The position numbers and the translations under genes were made by a program. From assembly GCA_040954445.1 (NCBI GenBank), contig CP144361.1:1364001-1428000 (forward strand): a DNA stretch of 64,000 nt, read 5' to 3'. Below the pieces are notes generated by a model. It was not told the origin of the DNA. It saw only the letters and a program-made list of their open reading frames with translations, and did not search any database. The first letter of the stretch is position 1; the number at the start of each line of letters is the position of its first letter. Below are positions 45,611 through 56,718 of the stretch, in pieces. The stretch comes from Burkholderia sp. Its GTDB lineage: Bacteria > Pseudomonadota > Gammaproteobacteria > Burkholderiales > Burkholderiaceae.

Positions 45611-45911
45611 CGAGGTCGGCTTCATCTATCCATATCGTCACGTTCCCCCGGTTGATCAGGCCTGCATTATAGGCCGCCCAATTCCTGACATGGTAGCTGG
45701 CCTTCGGCTCACTTGTCTTGTGGTATGTCCTTGCGCATTTTCTTGGAAAAATTAGACAGTTACTCTGAAATCTGACTTGATAGGGGGCTGGCCGGCGAGC
45801 GTTGCACGTAAACGTCAACGGCTTTCGCTCGATGTATGCAACAACGCCATCAATAAGTATGCAATACGAGGTGGCCTAAGCGGGCACGGGGCACCTTCGT
45901 TAGTGTCTCGT

Positions 45912-45940
45912 TTGGCCAGGTAGAGCTTATTTAGTATAAA
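45912..45940 (+). promoter_or_regulatory. Possible promoter of leuC
   Basis: TTGGCC (45912-45917), 17-bp spacer, TATAAA (45935-45940). It lies in the 211-bp gap between the IS903 end and leuC, about 120 bp upstream of the leuC ATG. Judged by eye only. Confidence 0.4.
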
Positions 45941-46059
45941 ATACTACTCAACTTACTGTTTTTATTGGTTTTTTTATTCACGTAGTGCCGTTCTTCAATT
46001 TTGGGAGCATAATCGACTGAACCCAGAAGAAACCATCTTCACCAGAAACCCCGCATGCC

Positions 46060-47469
46060 ATGGCACAGACTCTCTACGACAAATTGTGGAATTCGCATGT
46101 CGTTCACACCGAGGAAGACGGCACCGCATTGCTCTACATCGACCGTCACCTGCTGCACGAGGTGACGAGCCCGCAGGCGTTCGAGGGGCTGAAGATGAGC
46201 GAGCGCCCAGTCTGGCGCATCAGCGCCAACCTCGCAGTGTCGGACCATAACGTGCCGACCACCGATCGCACCCACGGCATCGCCGATCCAGTCTCGAAGC
46301 TACAGGTCGACACGCTCGACGCGAATTGCGACAGCTTCGGCATCACCCAGTTCAAGATGAACGACATGCGCCAGGGTATCGTGCACATCGTCGGGCCGGA
46401 GCAGGGCGCGACGCTGCCGGGCATGACTATCGTCTGCGGCGATTCGCATACCTCTACGCACGGTGCATTCGGCGCGCTGGCGCACGGCATCGGAACTTCG
46501 GAAGTCGAGCACGTGCTGGCCACCCAGACGCTGCTGCAGAAAAAGAGCAAGAACCTGCTGATCAAGGCCGAGGGGCAACTGCCAAGCGGCTGTACCGCTA
46601 AGGACATCGTGCTAGCTATCATCGGCAAGATCGGCACGGCTGGCGGAACCGGCTACGCGATGGAATTCGGCGGCTCGATGATCCGTTCGCTGTCGATGGA
46701 AGGCCGCATGACGGTCTGCAACATGGCGATCGAGGCGGGCGCGCGCGCCGGCATAGTCGCGGTGGACGACACCACCATCGACTACCTGAAGGATCGCCCG
46801 TTCTCGCCGACCGACACCGAGTGGGAGCAAGCCGTGCAGTACTGGCGGGGTTTCCGCTCCGACGATGGGGCGCAGTTCGATCGCGTGGTCGAGCTGAGCG
46901 CGACCACCATCGTCCCGCAGGTGACCTGGGGCACCTCGCCGGAAATGGTCACGGCGGTTGACAACCGCGTGCCTGATCCCGAGCGCGAGAAGGACCCGGT
47001 TAAGCGCGCCGCTATGGAGCAGGCACTGAGCTACATGGCGCTCGAGCCAAATATGCCGATTGAATCGATCAAAGTCGATAAAATTTTCATTGGCTCTTGT
47101 ACCAATGCACGCATCGAGGACATCCGAGCAGCCGCCTACGTGGTGAAAAAGTTGAACCGCCGCGTTGCCGCCAGCGTGCGCCTGGCGATGGTGGTGCCGG
47201 GCTCGGGCCTGGTAAAAGGGCAGGCCGAGCGCGAAGGGCTCGACAAGGTATTCAAGGACGCCGGCTTTGAATGGCGCGAGCCGGGCTGCTCGATGTGCCT
47301 GGCTATGAACGCCGACCGCCTTGAACCGGGCGAGCGCTGCGCTTCCACCTCGAACCGTAATTTCGAGGGTCGTCAAGGCACGGGTGGTCGCACCCATTTA
47401 GTCAACCCGGCGATGGCGGCAGCCGCTGCCATCGAGGGCCATTTCGTCGATATTCGCGGACTCAGATAA
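46060..47469 (+). CDS. leuC: LeuC, 3-isopropylmalate dehydratase large subunit
   Basis: With LeuD, isomerises 2- to 3-isopropylmalate in leucine synthesis; aconitase family with an Fe4S4 cluster. The 469-residue product has cluster cysteines in [10 protein letters not shown] and GCSMCLAMN, and the substrate region [15 protein letters not shown]. Complete, with the family start [10 protein letters not shown]. It heads leuC-(ecn relic)-leuD-leuB. In relatives gltA lies upstream and asd follows leuB; both are missing. Confidence 0.96.
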   Translation: MAQTLYDKLWNSHVVHTEEDGTALLYIDRHLLHEVTSPQAFEGLKMSERPVWRISANLAVSDHNVPTTDRTHGIADPVSKLQVDTLDANCDSFGITQFKMNDMRQGIVHIVGPEQGATLPGMTIVCGDSHTSTHGAFGALAHGIGTSEVEHVLATQTLLQKKSKNLLIKAEGQLPSGCTAKDIVLAIIGKIGTAGGTGYAMEFGGSMIRSLSMEGRMTVCNMAIEAGARAGIVAVDDTTIDYLKDRPFSPTDTEWEQAVQYWRGFRSDDGAQFDRVVELSATTIVPQVTWGTSPEMVTAVDNRVPDPEREKDPVKRAAMEQALSYMALEPNMPIESIKVDKIFIGSCTNARIEDIRAAAYVVKKLNRRVAASVRLAMVVPGSGLVKGQAEREGLDKVFKDAGFEWREPGCSMCLAMNADRLEPGERCASTSNRNFEGRQGTGGRTHLVNPAMAAAAAIEGHFVDIRGLR

Positions 47470-47522
47470 GCATACGCAGCAACCGCAACCTCATCGTCGA
47501 CCGCCTGGCGGAGACCCTCGCC

Positions 47523-47639
47523 CTGGCGAGCGCAGTGTCTTCTGGCTGGTGGCCGGGCCACGCCTGCCAAACCACAGTGGTCGGCGTTGGCGAGGACAGC
47601 AATGCTGCATGCCGCATGATCACATGCGCCGCGAAATGA
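47523..47639 (+). pseudogene. Entericidin-like lipoprotein remnant
   Basis: Between leuC and leuD, where Burkholderia often carry a small entericidin-type lipoprotein gene. The frame ending TGA at 47637 reads CQTTVVGVGEDSNAACRMIT...AAK, matching the CNTVxGxGEDxxxAGxxIxxAAK pattern of that family. The signal peptide part is lost and no start codon remains. The rest of the 248-bp gap is otherwise empty. Confidence 0.5.
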
Positions 47640-47717
47640 GGGCCGCCTGAATGATGGACTAACCGACGAACAGCCAAGCGCCGGTCTCGTGGACGGCGTC
47701 CAATTTAGCAACGGATC

Positions 47718-48368
47718 ATGGAAAAATTCACAGTGCATACCGGCGTCGTAGCACCGCTCGATCGCGAAAACGTCGACACCGATGCAATCATCCCGAAGCA
47801 GTTCCTCAAGTCGATCAAGCGCACCGGCTTCGGCCCAAACGCCTTCGACGAATGGCGCTATCTCGACCACGGGGAGCCAGGCCAGGACAATTCCAAACGC
47901 CCACTCAATCCAGACTTCGTGCTGAACCAACTGCGTTACCAGGGCGCTTCTGTGCTGCTGGCGCGCAAGAACTTCGGCTGCGGAAGCTCGCGCGAGCACG
48001 CACCCTGGGCTCTGCAGCAATACGGCTTTTGCTCCATCATCGCGCCGAGCTTTGCCGACATCTTCTTCAACAACTGCTTCAAGAATGGCCTGCTGCCGAT
48101 CGCGCTGACCGAGCAGCAGGTCGACCACCTATTCAACGACACCTATGCGTTCAACGGCTACCAGCTGACCATTGACCTGGAGGCGGAACTGGTGCGCACC
48201 GGCAAAGGCCGTGAATACCCGTTCAAGGTGTCGGGTTTTCACAAGTACTGCCTGCTCAATGGCTTCGACGACATCAGCCTGACCCTGCGCCACGCCGACA
48301 AGATCCGACAGTTTGAGGCCGAGCGCCTGACCAAGCAGCCCTGGCTCAACAACCGTCTGATCGGCTGA
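47718..48368 (+). CDS. leuD: LeuD, 3-isopropylmalate dehydratase small subunit
   Basis: Swivel-domain partner of LeuC. The 216-residue product has [22 protein letters not shown] near the start and [14 protein letters not shown], the conserved small-subunit motif. It starts [18 protein letters not shown], with GGA just before the ATG. Ends 52 bp before leuB. Complete. Confidence 0.96.
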   Translation: MEKFTVHTGVVAPLDRENVDTDAIIPKQFLKSIKRTGFGPNAFDEWRYLDHGEPGQDNSKRPLNPDFVLNQLRYQGASVLLARKNFGCGSSREHAPWALQQYGFCSIIAPSFADIFFNNCFKNGLLPIALTEQQVDHLFNDTYAFNGYQLTIDLEAELVRTGKGREYPFKVSGFHKYCLLNGFDDISLTLRHADKIRQFEAERLTKQPWLNNRLIG

Positions 48369-48420
48369 AGGCGCGCACGGCGTGCGGGCTCCGAACTCAA
48401 AACTCTTCCAGGAAAATTGC

Positions 48421-49488
48421 GTGAAGATTGCAGTGCTGCCAGGCGACGGCATCGGCCAGGAGATCGTCACCGAAGCGGTCAAGGTGCTGCATGCCCTCGA
48501 CGAGCAATTCGAATTTGAACAGGCACCGGTCGGCGGCACCGGTTACGAGGCCTCCGGCCACCCGCTGCCCGAGGCCACGCTGAAGCTAGCCAAGGAAGCC
48601 GACGCGATCCTGTTCGGTGCTGTGGGCGACTGGAAATACGACTCGCTGGAGCGCGCACTCCGACCGGAGCAGGCGATCCTCGGGCTACGCCAGCACCTCG
48701 AGCTATTCGCCAACTTCCGCCCGGCGATCTGCTACGAGCAGCTGGTACACGCCTCGCCGCTGAAGCCTGCGCTGATTTCGGGCCTCGACATACTGATTGT
48801 GCGCGAGCTGAATGGCGACATCTACTTTGGCCAGCCGCGCGGCACACGCGAGGCACCTGACGGCCCGTTCACCGGAGCGCACGAAGGTTTCGACACAATG
48901 CGGTATTCGGAGCCCGAAGTACGCCGCATCGCCCACGTCGCGTTCCAGGCCGCGCAAAAGCGCAACCGCAAGCTGTTGTCGGTGGACAAAGCCAATGTGC
49001 TCGAGACTTCGCAGGTTTGGCGCAACATCATGAGCAACGTGTCGGAAGAATACGCCGAAGTCGTGCTCTCGCACATGTACGTCGACAACGCGGCGATGCA
49101 ACTGGCCAAGGTACCCAAGCAGTTCGACGTGATCGTCACCGGCAACATGTTCGGCGATATCCTCTCGGATGAGGCCGCGATGCTGACCGGCTCGATCGGT
49201 ATGCTACCCTCGGCATCGCTCGACAAGAACAACAAGGGCCTGTACGAGCCTTCACACGGTTCGGCACCGGACATCGCCGGCAAGGGAGTAGCCAATCCGC
49301 TGGCGACTATCCTATCGGCCGCGATGCTGCTGCGCTACTCACTCAATCGTGGCGAGCAGGCCGTGCGTATCGAGCGCGCGGTGCAGAAGGTACTGGAGCA
49401 GGGCTACCGGACTATCGACATCGCCACACCGGGCTGCAAGCAGGTCGGCACGGCCCAGATGGGTGACGCGGTGGTCGCTGCGTTATAA
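48421..49488 (+). CDS. leuB: LeuB, 3-isopropylmalate dehydrogenase
   Basis: NAD-dependent oxidative decarboxylation of 3-isopropylmalate, third step of leucine synthesis. The 355-residue product starts at GTG 48421 ([15 protein letters not shown]) with AGGA upstream; the frame extends further upstream without conservation. It has catalytic Lys in [14 protein letters not shown], metal-binding Asp in [13 protein letters not shown] and an NAD-binding region near [14 protein letters not shown]. Complete. The asd gene that normally follows is missing; 96 bp later a 49-bp palindrome and an IS903 copy begin. Confidence 0.96.
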   Translation: MKIAVLPGDGIGQEIVTEAVKVLHALDEQFEFEQAPVGGTGYEASGHPLPEATLKLAKEADAILFGAVGDWKYDSLERALRPEQAILGLRQHLELFANFRPAICYEQLVHASPLKPALISGLDILIVRELNGDIYFGQPRGTREAPDGPFTGAHEGFDTMRYSEPEVRRIAHVAFQAAQKRNRKLLSVDKANVLETSQVWRNIMSNVSEEYAEVVLSHMYVDNAAMQLAKVPKQFDVIVTGNMFGDILSDEAAMLTGSIGMLPSASLDKNNKGLYEPSHGSAPDIAGKGVANPLATILSAAMLLRYSLNRGEQAVRIERAVQKVLEQGYRTIDIATPGCKQVGTAQMGDAVVAAL

Positions 49489-49584
49489 GGCATGACCACC
49501 GGTCGGGCGGCACGCCGCGCGCAACGATGGTGCGGCGGCGGCTCCGGCGGAGCGCGAAGGCGAAGTCGGCACTCATGCCAGGCC

Positions 49585-49633
49585 TATTGATCCGAAATTT
49601 GTTATCTTCAACATAACGAATTTTGGATCAATA
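49585..49633. repeat. 49-bp IS630-type palindrome
   Basis: TATTGATCCGAAATTTGTTA...TAACGAATTTTGGATCAATA with only a few bases at the centre. The adjoining IS903 left end lacks its first bases (reads TTGCCTAAATC). Confidence 0.8.
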
Positions 49634-50751
49634 TTGCCTAAATCGAGCGAGCTCCGTTGACGTTTACGCGCAATGGTCTCGGGGCCATCCCCCTATCAAG
49701 TTAGACTCCAGAGTAACTGCCTAATTTTTTTCCAAGAAAATGCGCAAGGGCATACACAAGAGAGGTGGGCCAAAGGCACGCTACCGTGTCAGGAATTGGG
49801 CAGCCTATAATACAGCGCTTATTAACCCGGGGAACGTGACGATATGGATAGATGAAGCTGTCTTTGCCAGAATACCCGACACCACACCCACGAGTGGTCG
49901 CCCGCGTCTATAACGGCGATACGCTGATTCAGGCATTACTTGGCGTGAAGACCGTCTATCGACTGGTCTTGTGCGCCCTGCAAGGTTTCACCCAAAGTCT
50001 GCGCGATTTGGCCTTCCCGAGCTTTCCGGTGCCGAATTATACCACGCTCTGTCGCCGGGCAAAAACGCTTGATGTCGAACTGCCGATCCTTCGTGACAAT
50101 GAACCGATCCATCTGGTTGTCGACAGCACCGGTCTGAAGGTCTATGGAGAAGGTGAATGGAAGGTGCGCCAGCAGGGCTACTCGAAGCGGCGCACGTGGC
50201 GTACAGTCCATCTCGCGCTCAACGCGAATACAGGTCAAGTGCATGCCGCGCTAATGACGAATCAGAATGTGGCTGACGGTGACGCTCTGGCCAAGTTGCT
50301 CGAGCAGATTCCACGCGAAGAACAAATCGATGTCATCGGCGGTGACGGTGCCTACGACACCAAGCCATGCCATGCGGCCATTGCTGCACGCAGTGCTATT
50401 CCTTCGATTCCGCCACGCGAGGGTGCCGCTCATTGGCCAGCGGATATGCCCGGTGCGGCGTGGCGTAATGGCGCGGTTGATGCAATTGCCCGTGCCGGTC
50501 ACCGAGAATGGAAGCAAAACAGTGGCTACCACCGGCGATCGCTTTCCGAGAATGCGATGTATCGGTTCAGGACCCTCACCGGCAACTGTCTCTGGGCGCT
50601 TCACATCGTCGCGCAGGCGACCGAGGTCTCCGTTCGCGTCGGCGTAATCAACCGTATGGCCGACCCCGCTCGGCCGCAATCTGTTCGTATCGCCTGAAAT
50701 TATGCCCGTCGATGCTATGGCGTCCTCACACTCGATTTATGCAACAACGCC
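49634..50751 (+). mobile_element. IS903-group IS, 5'-truncated end and frameshift
   Basis: The left end is damaged by the palindrome; the right end is intact at 50734-50751. The transposase is open from GDTLIQALLGVK to SVRIA (about 49915-50697), but an inserted base near 49912 disconnects the N-terminus. Confidence 0.9.
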
Positions 50752-51270
50752 TCGAAGATCGACTCGCGCACAATTCTCGACCGGATAGGTGCCGAAGCGC
50801 TGCTCGGCATGGGCGAAATGTTTTACCTTGTGCCTCCCACCGGCAGCAGCCTGCTGGGGGGTGAACGGCGCCTTTGTGTCCGACGACGAGGTGCACCGCG
50901 TAGTCGAGAAGCTCACAGAGCACGGCGAACCGAACTATTGATCCACAATTCGTGATCTTGAATTTCGGATCAATATATGTAGAGGGCCTGCTCGAGGGCG
51001 GCCTGGCCTACGGCGAAGAAGGCTCGACCGGAACCGGAACTAGCGAGGGTGGCGTCAAGTCAAACCTCTCTTGACGACCAGGCTGTCGAGAGAGTCGTCA
51101 AGAGCCGCCGCACCTCGATCTCGCTGGTGCAGCACATCCTCTGCGCATCAGTTACAATCGTGTCGCGCGATTGCTTGAACAAATAGAGCAATCGGGGCTC
51201 ATGTCAGCCATGTCGTCCAACGGCAATCGCGAAATTCTGGTGCCGACTCGCCCCTCTCAGGGAGAAAATT
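50752..51270 (+). pseudogene. ftsK: ftsK 3' remnant (gamma domain)
   Basis: Reads [33 protein letters not shown], then after a frame change [25 protein letters not shown]. Further on comes [20 protein letters not shown], the DNA-reading winged helix of FtsK. The motor domain is missing, removed at the IS903 end at 50751. At least two frameshifts, a stop and a 40-bp palindrome break it. ftsK normally precedes lolA in Burkholderia, which supports the identification. A functional ftsK would have to lie elsewhere. Confidence 0.8.
50936..50975. repeat. 40-bp IS630-type palindrome inside ftsK remnant
   Basis: TATTGATCCACAATTCGTGA then TCTTGAATTTCGGATCAATA. It separates two pieces of the former FtsK C-terminus. 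Confidence 0.8.
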
Positions 51271-51275
51271 ACCCC

Positions 51276-51970
51276 ATGCAAGCATTTTCGTTCGTTCAGT
51301 TCCCTGCGGTCCGCCGCTTCGTCACAGCGCTGGCCGGTGCCTCGCTGATGACAGTCGCCTCGCAGTCCTTCGCGGGTGGAACCGACCAGCTCAAGGCCTT
51401 CATCGCCCAGGTCAAGACCGCGAAGGGCAGCTTCACCGAGCAGATCATCAAGATCCCCCCCCCAAGGGGGCCCACGGCGCGCCGACGCCCATAAAGCTAA
51501 CCGAAAGTTCCAGCGGCAGCTTCGTGTTCGCTCGCCCCGGCAGGTTCGTCTTGTCCTACGAGAAGCCTTACTACAAACTGCTGCAGGCCGACGGCGACAG
51601 GCTCTATGTCTACGATAAGAAACTGAATCAGGTCACCGAGCGCAAGCTCTCGGGAGCGCTCGGCGAGAGCCCGGTCGCGATCCTGTTCGGCAGCAACGAC
51701 ATCGAGAAGAACTACACACTGCACGATGCGGACGAGAAGGGCGGTATCGACTGGGTCGAAATGCAGCCGAAGTCGCGGGAAACGCAGTTCCAGCGTATCG
51801 GCATCGGCTTCAAGGGTGGCACATTGGCAGGGATGGAGCTGCTCGAGGTGTCTGGCAACCTCACCCTGCTGACTTTCACCAATATGCAGACGAATCCCCT
51901 TCTGCCGGGTGATACTTTCCATTTCGTGGTGCCCAAGGGGGCCAACGTGATCAAGGTGGGCCGCTACTAA
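51276..51970 (+). pseudogene. lolA: LolA, periplasmic lipoprotein carrier, frameshifted at a C tract
   Basis: LolA carries lipoproteins across the periplasm from LolCDE to LolB. AGGGAGA precedes the ATG at 51276. The start has a signal peptide ([21 protein letters not shown]) and the LolA N-terminus [20 protein letters not shown]. At 51455-51463 a run of nine C shifts the frame. The rest ([22 protein letters not shown] to [14 protein letters not shown]) continues in another frame to 51970. One more C would restore a single product of about 231 residues. The upstream ftsK remnant reads into lolA in the same frame. LolA is essential in most Gram-negatives, so true loss, slippage or an error in the sequence must be weighed. 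Confidence 0.85.
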
Positions 51971-51974
51971 AAGC

Positions 51975-52431
51975 GTGGGTTCGCGAAGGCTCACTCTCGA
52001 AGAAAGGCAGACGTATGTGTGCGAGCAGCACGAGATGGTAAAGCCGGATGCGTACTCGTCTATGCGAGGTACGCATCCTTCGAACCGTCAGCCCAATTAA
52101 GCAGCTGTGCCAGCGTGGCGCCGCTTTGGGGGGTAATATGTGCAAGAGAACGGTGACGGGATCCGTCCGGTGGCCGTCGACAAGGACATATTGGCCTGCG
52201 GGCAGGCAGTGATGGGCTACGCAACCCACTGCTTTACTAACTCCGCTTGCGAATATCGCAAGAAGGTCTGCCTCAGCTGCAAGAGCTAGTTCTGTCCGAC
52301 CCGTGGTAAAAGGAGACCGACCAGTGGATCGCGACGCAAACAACGCGATTGCTGTGCATACGCTGGCAACACATCACGTTGATGATGCCGTCGGCGCTGT
52401 GGAGGGTGTTCAGCCTGAACCGTGGGTTGCA
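51975..52431 (+). pseudogene. IS91-family relic
   Basis: Plus-strand counterpart of the relic at 25381-25800. It has the zinc-binding region (YRKKVCLSCKS, then a stop) and WQHITLMMPSALWRVFSLNRGLQ, typical of IS91-like transposases. Several frame breaks. It is fused to an IS630 piece at about 52432. Confidence 0.7.
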
Positions 52432-53066
52432 GATTAATAATCAGCTGCTTCAGGAAATCGAGCAGGATGTCGGCGTTCATCGCACCTTCGAAGACTTTCC
52501 AGCGCACCTGGCCATGGTTTGTCACTGTCTTCATTACTGACAGGCCTGCGCGTCGACTCGCTACCCCCACCCACTCGGGTGTCTTGTCAATCGGCCCGTA
52601 GGAGCGGCTTCGCACATCGTGCGAGCGTGGCCCCGTTTCATCGGCTTTTGCGGCGTGTGAAATTCCAGTACGCCAAATACTGGCCGACACCCTGCAGCGT
52701 CAGGGTCAAACCGCATCGCTGCCGGATCAACTCTCGCACGGCCTGTCGCGTCCACAACTCAAACGCCATCTTCAACTGGTCCGGCATCTGATTGCGCAAC
52801 AGCGTGCGTATTTCTATTTGCTGCTGCTCACTCAGGGCACGGCGTGGGTTCACTGCTCCGCCGCTCGGCTTGTCACGCAAGCCAGCCCCACTTTCGTGGG
52901 CGTAGCGTTTGCAAATATCGAACACGCCGGTGCGCGACAGGTTCGTATGCTTGCCAATCTCGTCGTAAGTCCAGCCGCGCGTGCGCAGGTTGATCACCTG
53001 ACGTCACCGCTCTTCTCGTGCCTTACAAGGAAGAGATCTCATATCTCTTTTTTCTATCTCCCTCAC
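52432..53066 (-). mobile_element. IS630-family relic (5' two thirds)
   Basis: On the minus strand: INLRTRGWTYDEIGKHTNLSRTGVFDICKRY (helix-turn-helix), then LSEQQQIEIRTLLRNQMPDQ and later TNHGQVRWKVFEGAMNADILLDFL. Frames change and the terminal sequence is removed by the IS903 copy at 53067. Confidence 0.8.
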
Positions 53067-54187
53067 GGGGTTGTTGCATAAATCGAGCGAGAGCCGTGGA
53101 CGTTTACGCGCAACAGTCTCGGGGCCAGATCCCTATCAAGTCAGATTCCAGAGTAACTGCCTAATTTTTTCCAAGAAAATGCGCAAGGACATACACAAGA
53201 CAGGTGAGCCGAAGGCACGCTACCGTGTCAGGAATTGGGCGGCCTATAATGAAGGCCTGATCAACCGGGGGAACGTAACAATATGGATAGATGAAGCCGT
53301 CCTTGCCAGAATACCCGATGCCATACCCACACGTGGTCGCCCGTGTCTATACGGCGATACGCTGATTCAGGCCTTACTTGGCGTGAAGACCGTCTATCGA
53401 CTGACCTTGCGCGCCCTGCAAGGTTTCACCCAAAGTCTGCGCGATTTGGCCTTCCCGAGCTTGCCGGTGCCGAATTACACCACGCTCTGTCGCCGGGCAA
53501 AAACGCTTGATGTCGAACTGCCGATCCTTCGTGACAAGGAACCGATCCATCTGGTTGTCGACAGCACCGGTCTGAAGGTCTATGGAGAAGGTGAATGGAA
53601 TGTGCGCCAGCACGGCTACTCGAAGCGGCGCACGTGGCGTAAAGTCCATCTCGCGCTCAACGCGAATACAGGTCAAGTGCATGCCGCGCTAATGACGAAT
53701 CAGAATGTGGCTGACGGTGACGCTCTGCCAAGTTGCTCGACCAGATTCCACGCGAAGAACAAATCGATGTCATCGGCGGTGATGGTGCCTACGACACAAA
53801 GCCATGCCATGCGGCCATTGCGGCACGCAGTGCTATTCCTTCGATTCCGCCACGCGAGGGTGCCGTTCATTGGCCAGCAGATATGCCCGGTGCGGCGTGG
53901 CGTAATGGCGCGGTTGGTGCAATTGCCCGTGACGGTCGTCGAGAGTGGAAGCAAGACAGTGGCTACCACCGGCGCTCGCTTGCCGAGAATGCGATGTATC
54001 GGTTCAAGACCCTCACCGGCCACTGTCTCTGGGCGCGTCACATCGACGCGCAGGCGACCGAGGTCTCCATTCGCGTCGGCGTCATCAACCGTATGGCGGA
54101 CCTCGCTCGTCCGCAATCCGTTCGTATCGCCTGAAATTATCCCGTCGATGCTATTGCATCCTCACACTCGATTTATGCAACAACGAC
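53067..54187 (+). mobile_element. IS903-group IS, single-base frameshift
   Basis: Both ends are recognisable. The transposase is intact from MRKDIHKTGE to NVADGDAL, where one G is missing (GCTCTGCCAAG at about 53724). The second half (LDQIPREEQIDVIGG to SVRIA) is open in another frame. It is a nearly functional copy. Confidence 0.92.
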
Positions 54188-54878
54188 CTTCGCGTGGAAT
54201 TGGGTCGCGCAACTTAGCCAGAGCGTCACCGTCAGCCACATTCTGATTCGTCATTAGCGCGGCATGCACTTGACCCGTATTCGCGTTGAGCGCGAGATGA
54301 ATTTTACGCCAGGGGCGCCGCTTCGAGTAGCCGTGCTGGCGCACCTTCCATTCACCTTCTCCATAGACCTTCAGACCGGTGCTGTCGACAACCAGATGGA
54401 TCGGTTCGTTGTTGCGAAGGATCGGCAGTTCGATATCAAGCGTTTTGCCAGGCGACAAAGCGTGGTGTAATTCGGCACCGGCAAGCTCTGGAAGGCTAAA
54501 GCGCGTAGACTTTTGAAACCTTGCAGGGCGCGCAACGCCAGTCGATAGACGGTCCTCACGCCAAGTAATGCCTGAATCAGCGCATCGCCGTATAAACACG
54601 GGCGACCACGTGTGGATATGGCGTCGGGTATTCTGGCAAGGACGGCTTCATCTATTATCCATATCGTCACGTTCCCCCGGTTGATCAGGCCTGCACATTA
54701 TAGGCCGCCCAATTCTTGACATGGTAGCGTGCCTTCGGCTCACCTGTCTTGTGTATGCTCTTGCGCATTTTCTTGGAAAGAATTAGGCCGTTACTCTAAA
54801 ATCTGACTTGATAGAGGCTGGCCGGCGAGCGTTGCGCGTAAACGTCAATGGCTTTCGCTCGATTTACGCAACAACGCC
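54188..54878 (-). mobile_element. IS903-group 5' part
   Basis: Minus-strand left half, ending at 54861-54878. The transposase start region is interrupted by small indels (for example an extra TTA in TCTATTATCC). Confidence 0.87.
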
Positions 54879-55266
54879 TCGACACGGTGACAAATCATGG
54901 CCAGGTGCGCTGGAAAGTATTTGAAGGCGCGATGAACGCAGACGTCCTGCTCAACTTTTTGAAGAGACTGATCAAAGACATGCGCAGCAAGCAAGTGTTT
55001 CTGATTCTCGACAACCTGAAGGTGCATCACGCCAAGCCGGTCAAGGCGTGGTTGGCTGAGCACGGCGACAAGATCGAGGTGTTCTACCTTCCCTCCTACA
55101 GTCTGGAGCTCAATCCAGACGAGATGCTCAACGCGGATCTGAAAGCGAACGTGACGAAGCAGGCTCCGGCGCGAACCAAAGGGCATCTCAAGAAATCCGG
55201 CATCAGCCGTCTGCGTCTTCTCCAAAAATCACCAAAGCGTGTCACTCTCTAATTGCGGATCAATAT
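54879..55266 (+). mobile_element. IS630-family 3' fragment
   Basis: Plus-strand C-terminal part: QVRWKVFEGAMNADVLLNFL, KQVFLILDNLKVHHAK and YLPSYSLELNPDEMLNADLK, the DDE-type end with catalytic Asp and Glu. Open for about 120 codons, then a remnant terminal sequence (GGATCAATA). No start. Confidence 0.82.
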
Positions 55267-55441
55267 GCAACAACGCCCTGTGCGTGCAACTTGCTGCTTC
55301 TCTTTTGTGTAGGGGTGAGCAGTAGTCAGTCCCCCGGCGCAAGTAAAATAGTAGTTTGCGCTTGCGAATCATGCAAGCCGCCCGAAACTGGCGGATCCGA
55401 TCGCCTAGAGCAGAATGATGCCGTGGAAAATTATATTCAGG

Positions 55442-56446
55442 ATGAATGAGTTAGGAAAAATTTCTCAGAAAACGTTCGCAAGCGGTCAGGTTGCCATGGT
55501 CGAGATCGGCGAGGAAGCCGCCGGTCAACGTATTGACAATTTTCTCCTGCGCGTCTGCAAAGGTGTGCCAAAAAGTCACATCTATCGCATCCTGCGCAGC
55601 GGAAAAGTCCGCGTCAACAAGGGCCGGATTGATGTCCAGTACCGGCTCGCTCATGGCGACGTGGTGCGTATCCCACCGATTCGGATTGCTGCGACGGATC
55701 TCTCACGCGAGTCCGTGTCGGTACCGGTCGCCGAATTCGCAGTGGTGTTCGAGGACGAGGCAATGCTAGTCATTAACAAGCCGGTCGGCGTGGCCGTGCA
55801 TGGCGGCAGCGGGGTGTCGTTCGGCGTCATCGAACAATTGCGCAAGGCCCGTCCAGAGGCGCGCTTCCTTGAGCTAGTGCATCGCCTCGACCGCGATACC
55901 TCGGGTATCCTAATGATCACGAAGAAGCGGTCGGCCCTGGTCGGGCTGCACCAGCAGATCCGTGACAACCGAATGGATAAGCGCTATTACGCTGCCGTGC
56001 ATGGCGAATGGACCGCAGACTGGGGCTGCCGGCACGCCGTCAAGGTGCCTCTATTCAAGTATTCAACCCCGGACGGAGAGCGCCGCGTTCGGGTCCAGAA
56101 CGACGGGCGGCCCTCGCATACCGTCTTTAACCTGATCGACCGGTGGCGAGACTATGCGTTTTTGGAAGCGGAACTGAAAACGGGTCGGACCCATCAGATA
56201 CGCGTACACTTGGCACATCTCGGACTGCCGATTGTCGGTGACGAAAAGTACGGCGATTTCGTCCTGAATAAGGCGCTGGCCCGCGCGAATGCGCGCCCGT
56301 CGCTGACACGGATGTTCCTGCACGCGTATCGCCTGAAACTCACGCATCCGCTGTCAGGCGAGACGCTGCAGTTCGACGCGCCGTTGCCAGACGAATGTCA
56401 GCGCTTCCTCGATCAACTCAACGAACTGCGCGCGTCCGGCGCATGA
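55442..56446 (+). CDS. rluC: RluC, 23S rRNA pseudouridine synthase
   Basis: Makes pseudouridines at the 955/2504/2580-type positions of 23S rRNA. The 334-residue product has an N-terminal S4 RNA-binding domain (about 28-85, QRIDNFLLRVCKGVPKSHIYRILRSG). The catalytic domain has HRLDRDTSG with catalytic Asp150. The start MNELGKIS at 55442 matches relatives. rne, which is normally divergent upstream, is missing; 55277-55441 holds what is left of that intergenic region and shows no gene. Complete. Confidence 0.95.
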   Translation: MNELGKISQKTFASGQVAMVEIGEEAAGQRIDNFLLRVCKGVPKSHIYRILRSGKVRVNKGRIDVQYRLAHGDVVRIPPIRIAATDLSRESVSVPVAEFAVVFEDEAMLVINKPVGVAVHGGSGVSFGVIEQLRKARPEARFLELVHRLDRDTSGILMITKKRSALVGLHQQIRDNRMDKRYYAAVHGEWTADWGCRHAVKVPLFKYSTPDGERRVRVQNDGRPSHTVFNLIDRWRDYAFLEAELKTGRTHQIRVHLAHLGLPIVGDEKYGDFVLNKALARANARPSLTRMFLHAYRLKLTHPLSGETLQFDAPLPDECQRFLDQLNELRASGA

Positions 56447-56718
56447 ACCGCACGGGCCCGACAGCAATTGACCTGATCATGGCGTTGTTGCATAAATCGA
56501 GCGAGATCCGTTGACGTTTACGCGCAACGGTCGCGGGGCCAGCCTCTATCAAGTCAGATTTTAGAGTAACGGCCTAATTCTTGCCAAGAAAATGCGCAAG
56601 AGCATACACAAGACAGGTGAGCCGAAGGCACGCTACCATGTCAAGAATTGGGCGGCCTATAATGCAGGCCTGATCAACCGGGGGAACGTAACAATATGGA
56701 TAGATGAAGCCGTCCTTG

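Larger units (their letters stand above)
44069..45848 (-). mobile_element. IS903-group IS (outer), split by a nested IS903
   Basis: Minus-strand transposase pieces at 44069-44422 and 45544-45848 are continuous when the inner copy is removed. The right part is truncated at 44069. The left end at 45831-45848 carries a substitution. Frameshifted and dead. Confidence 0.88.
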
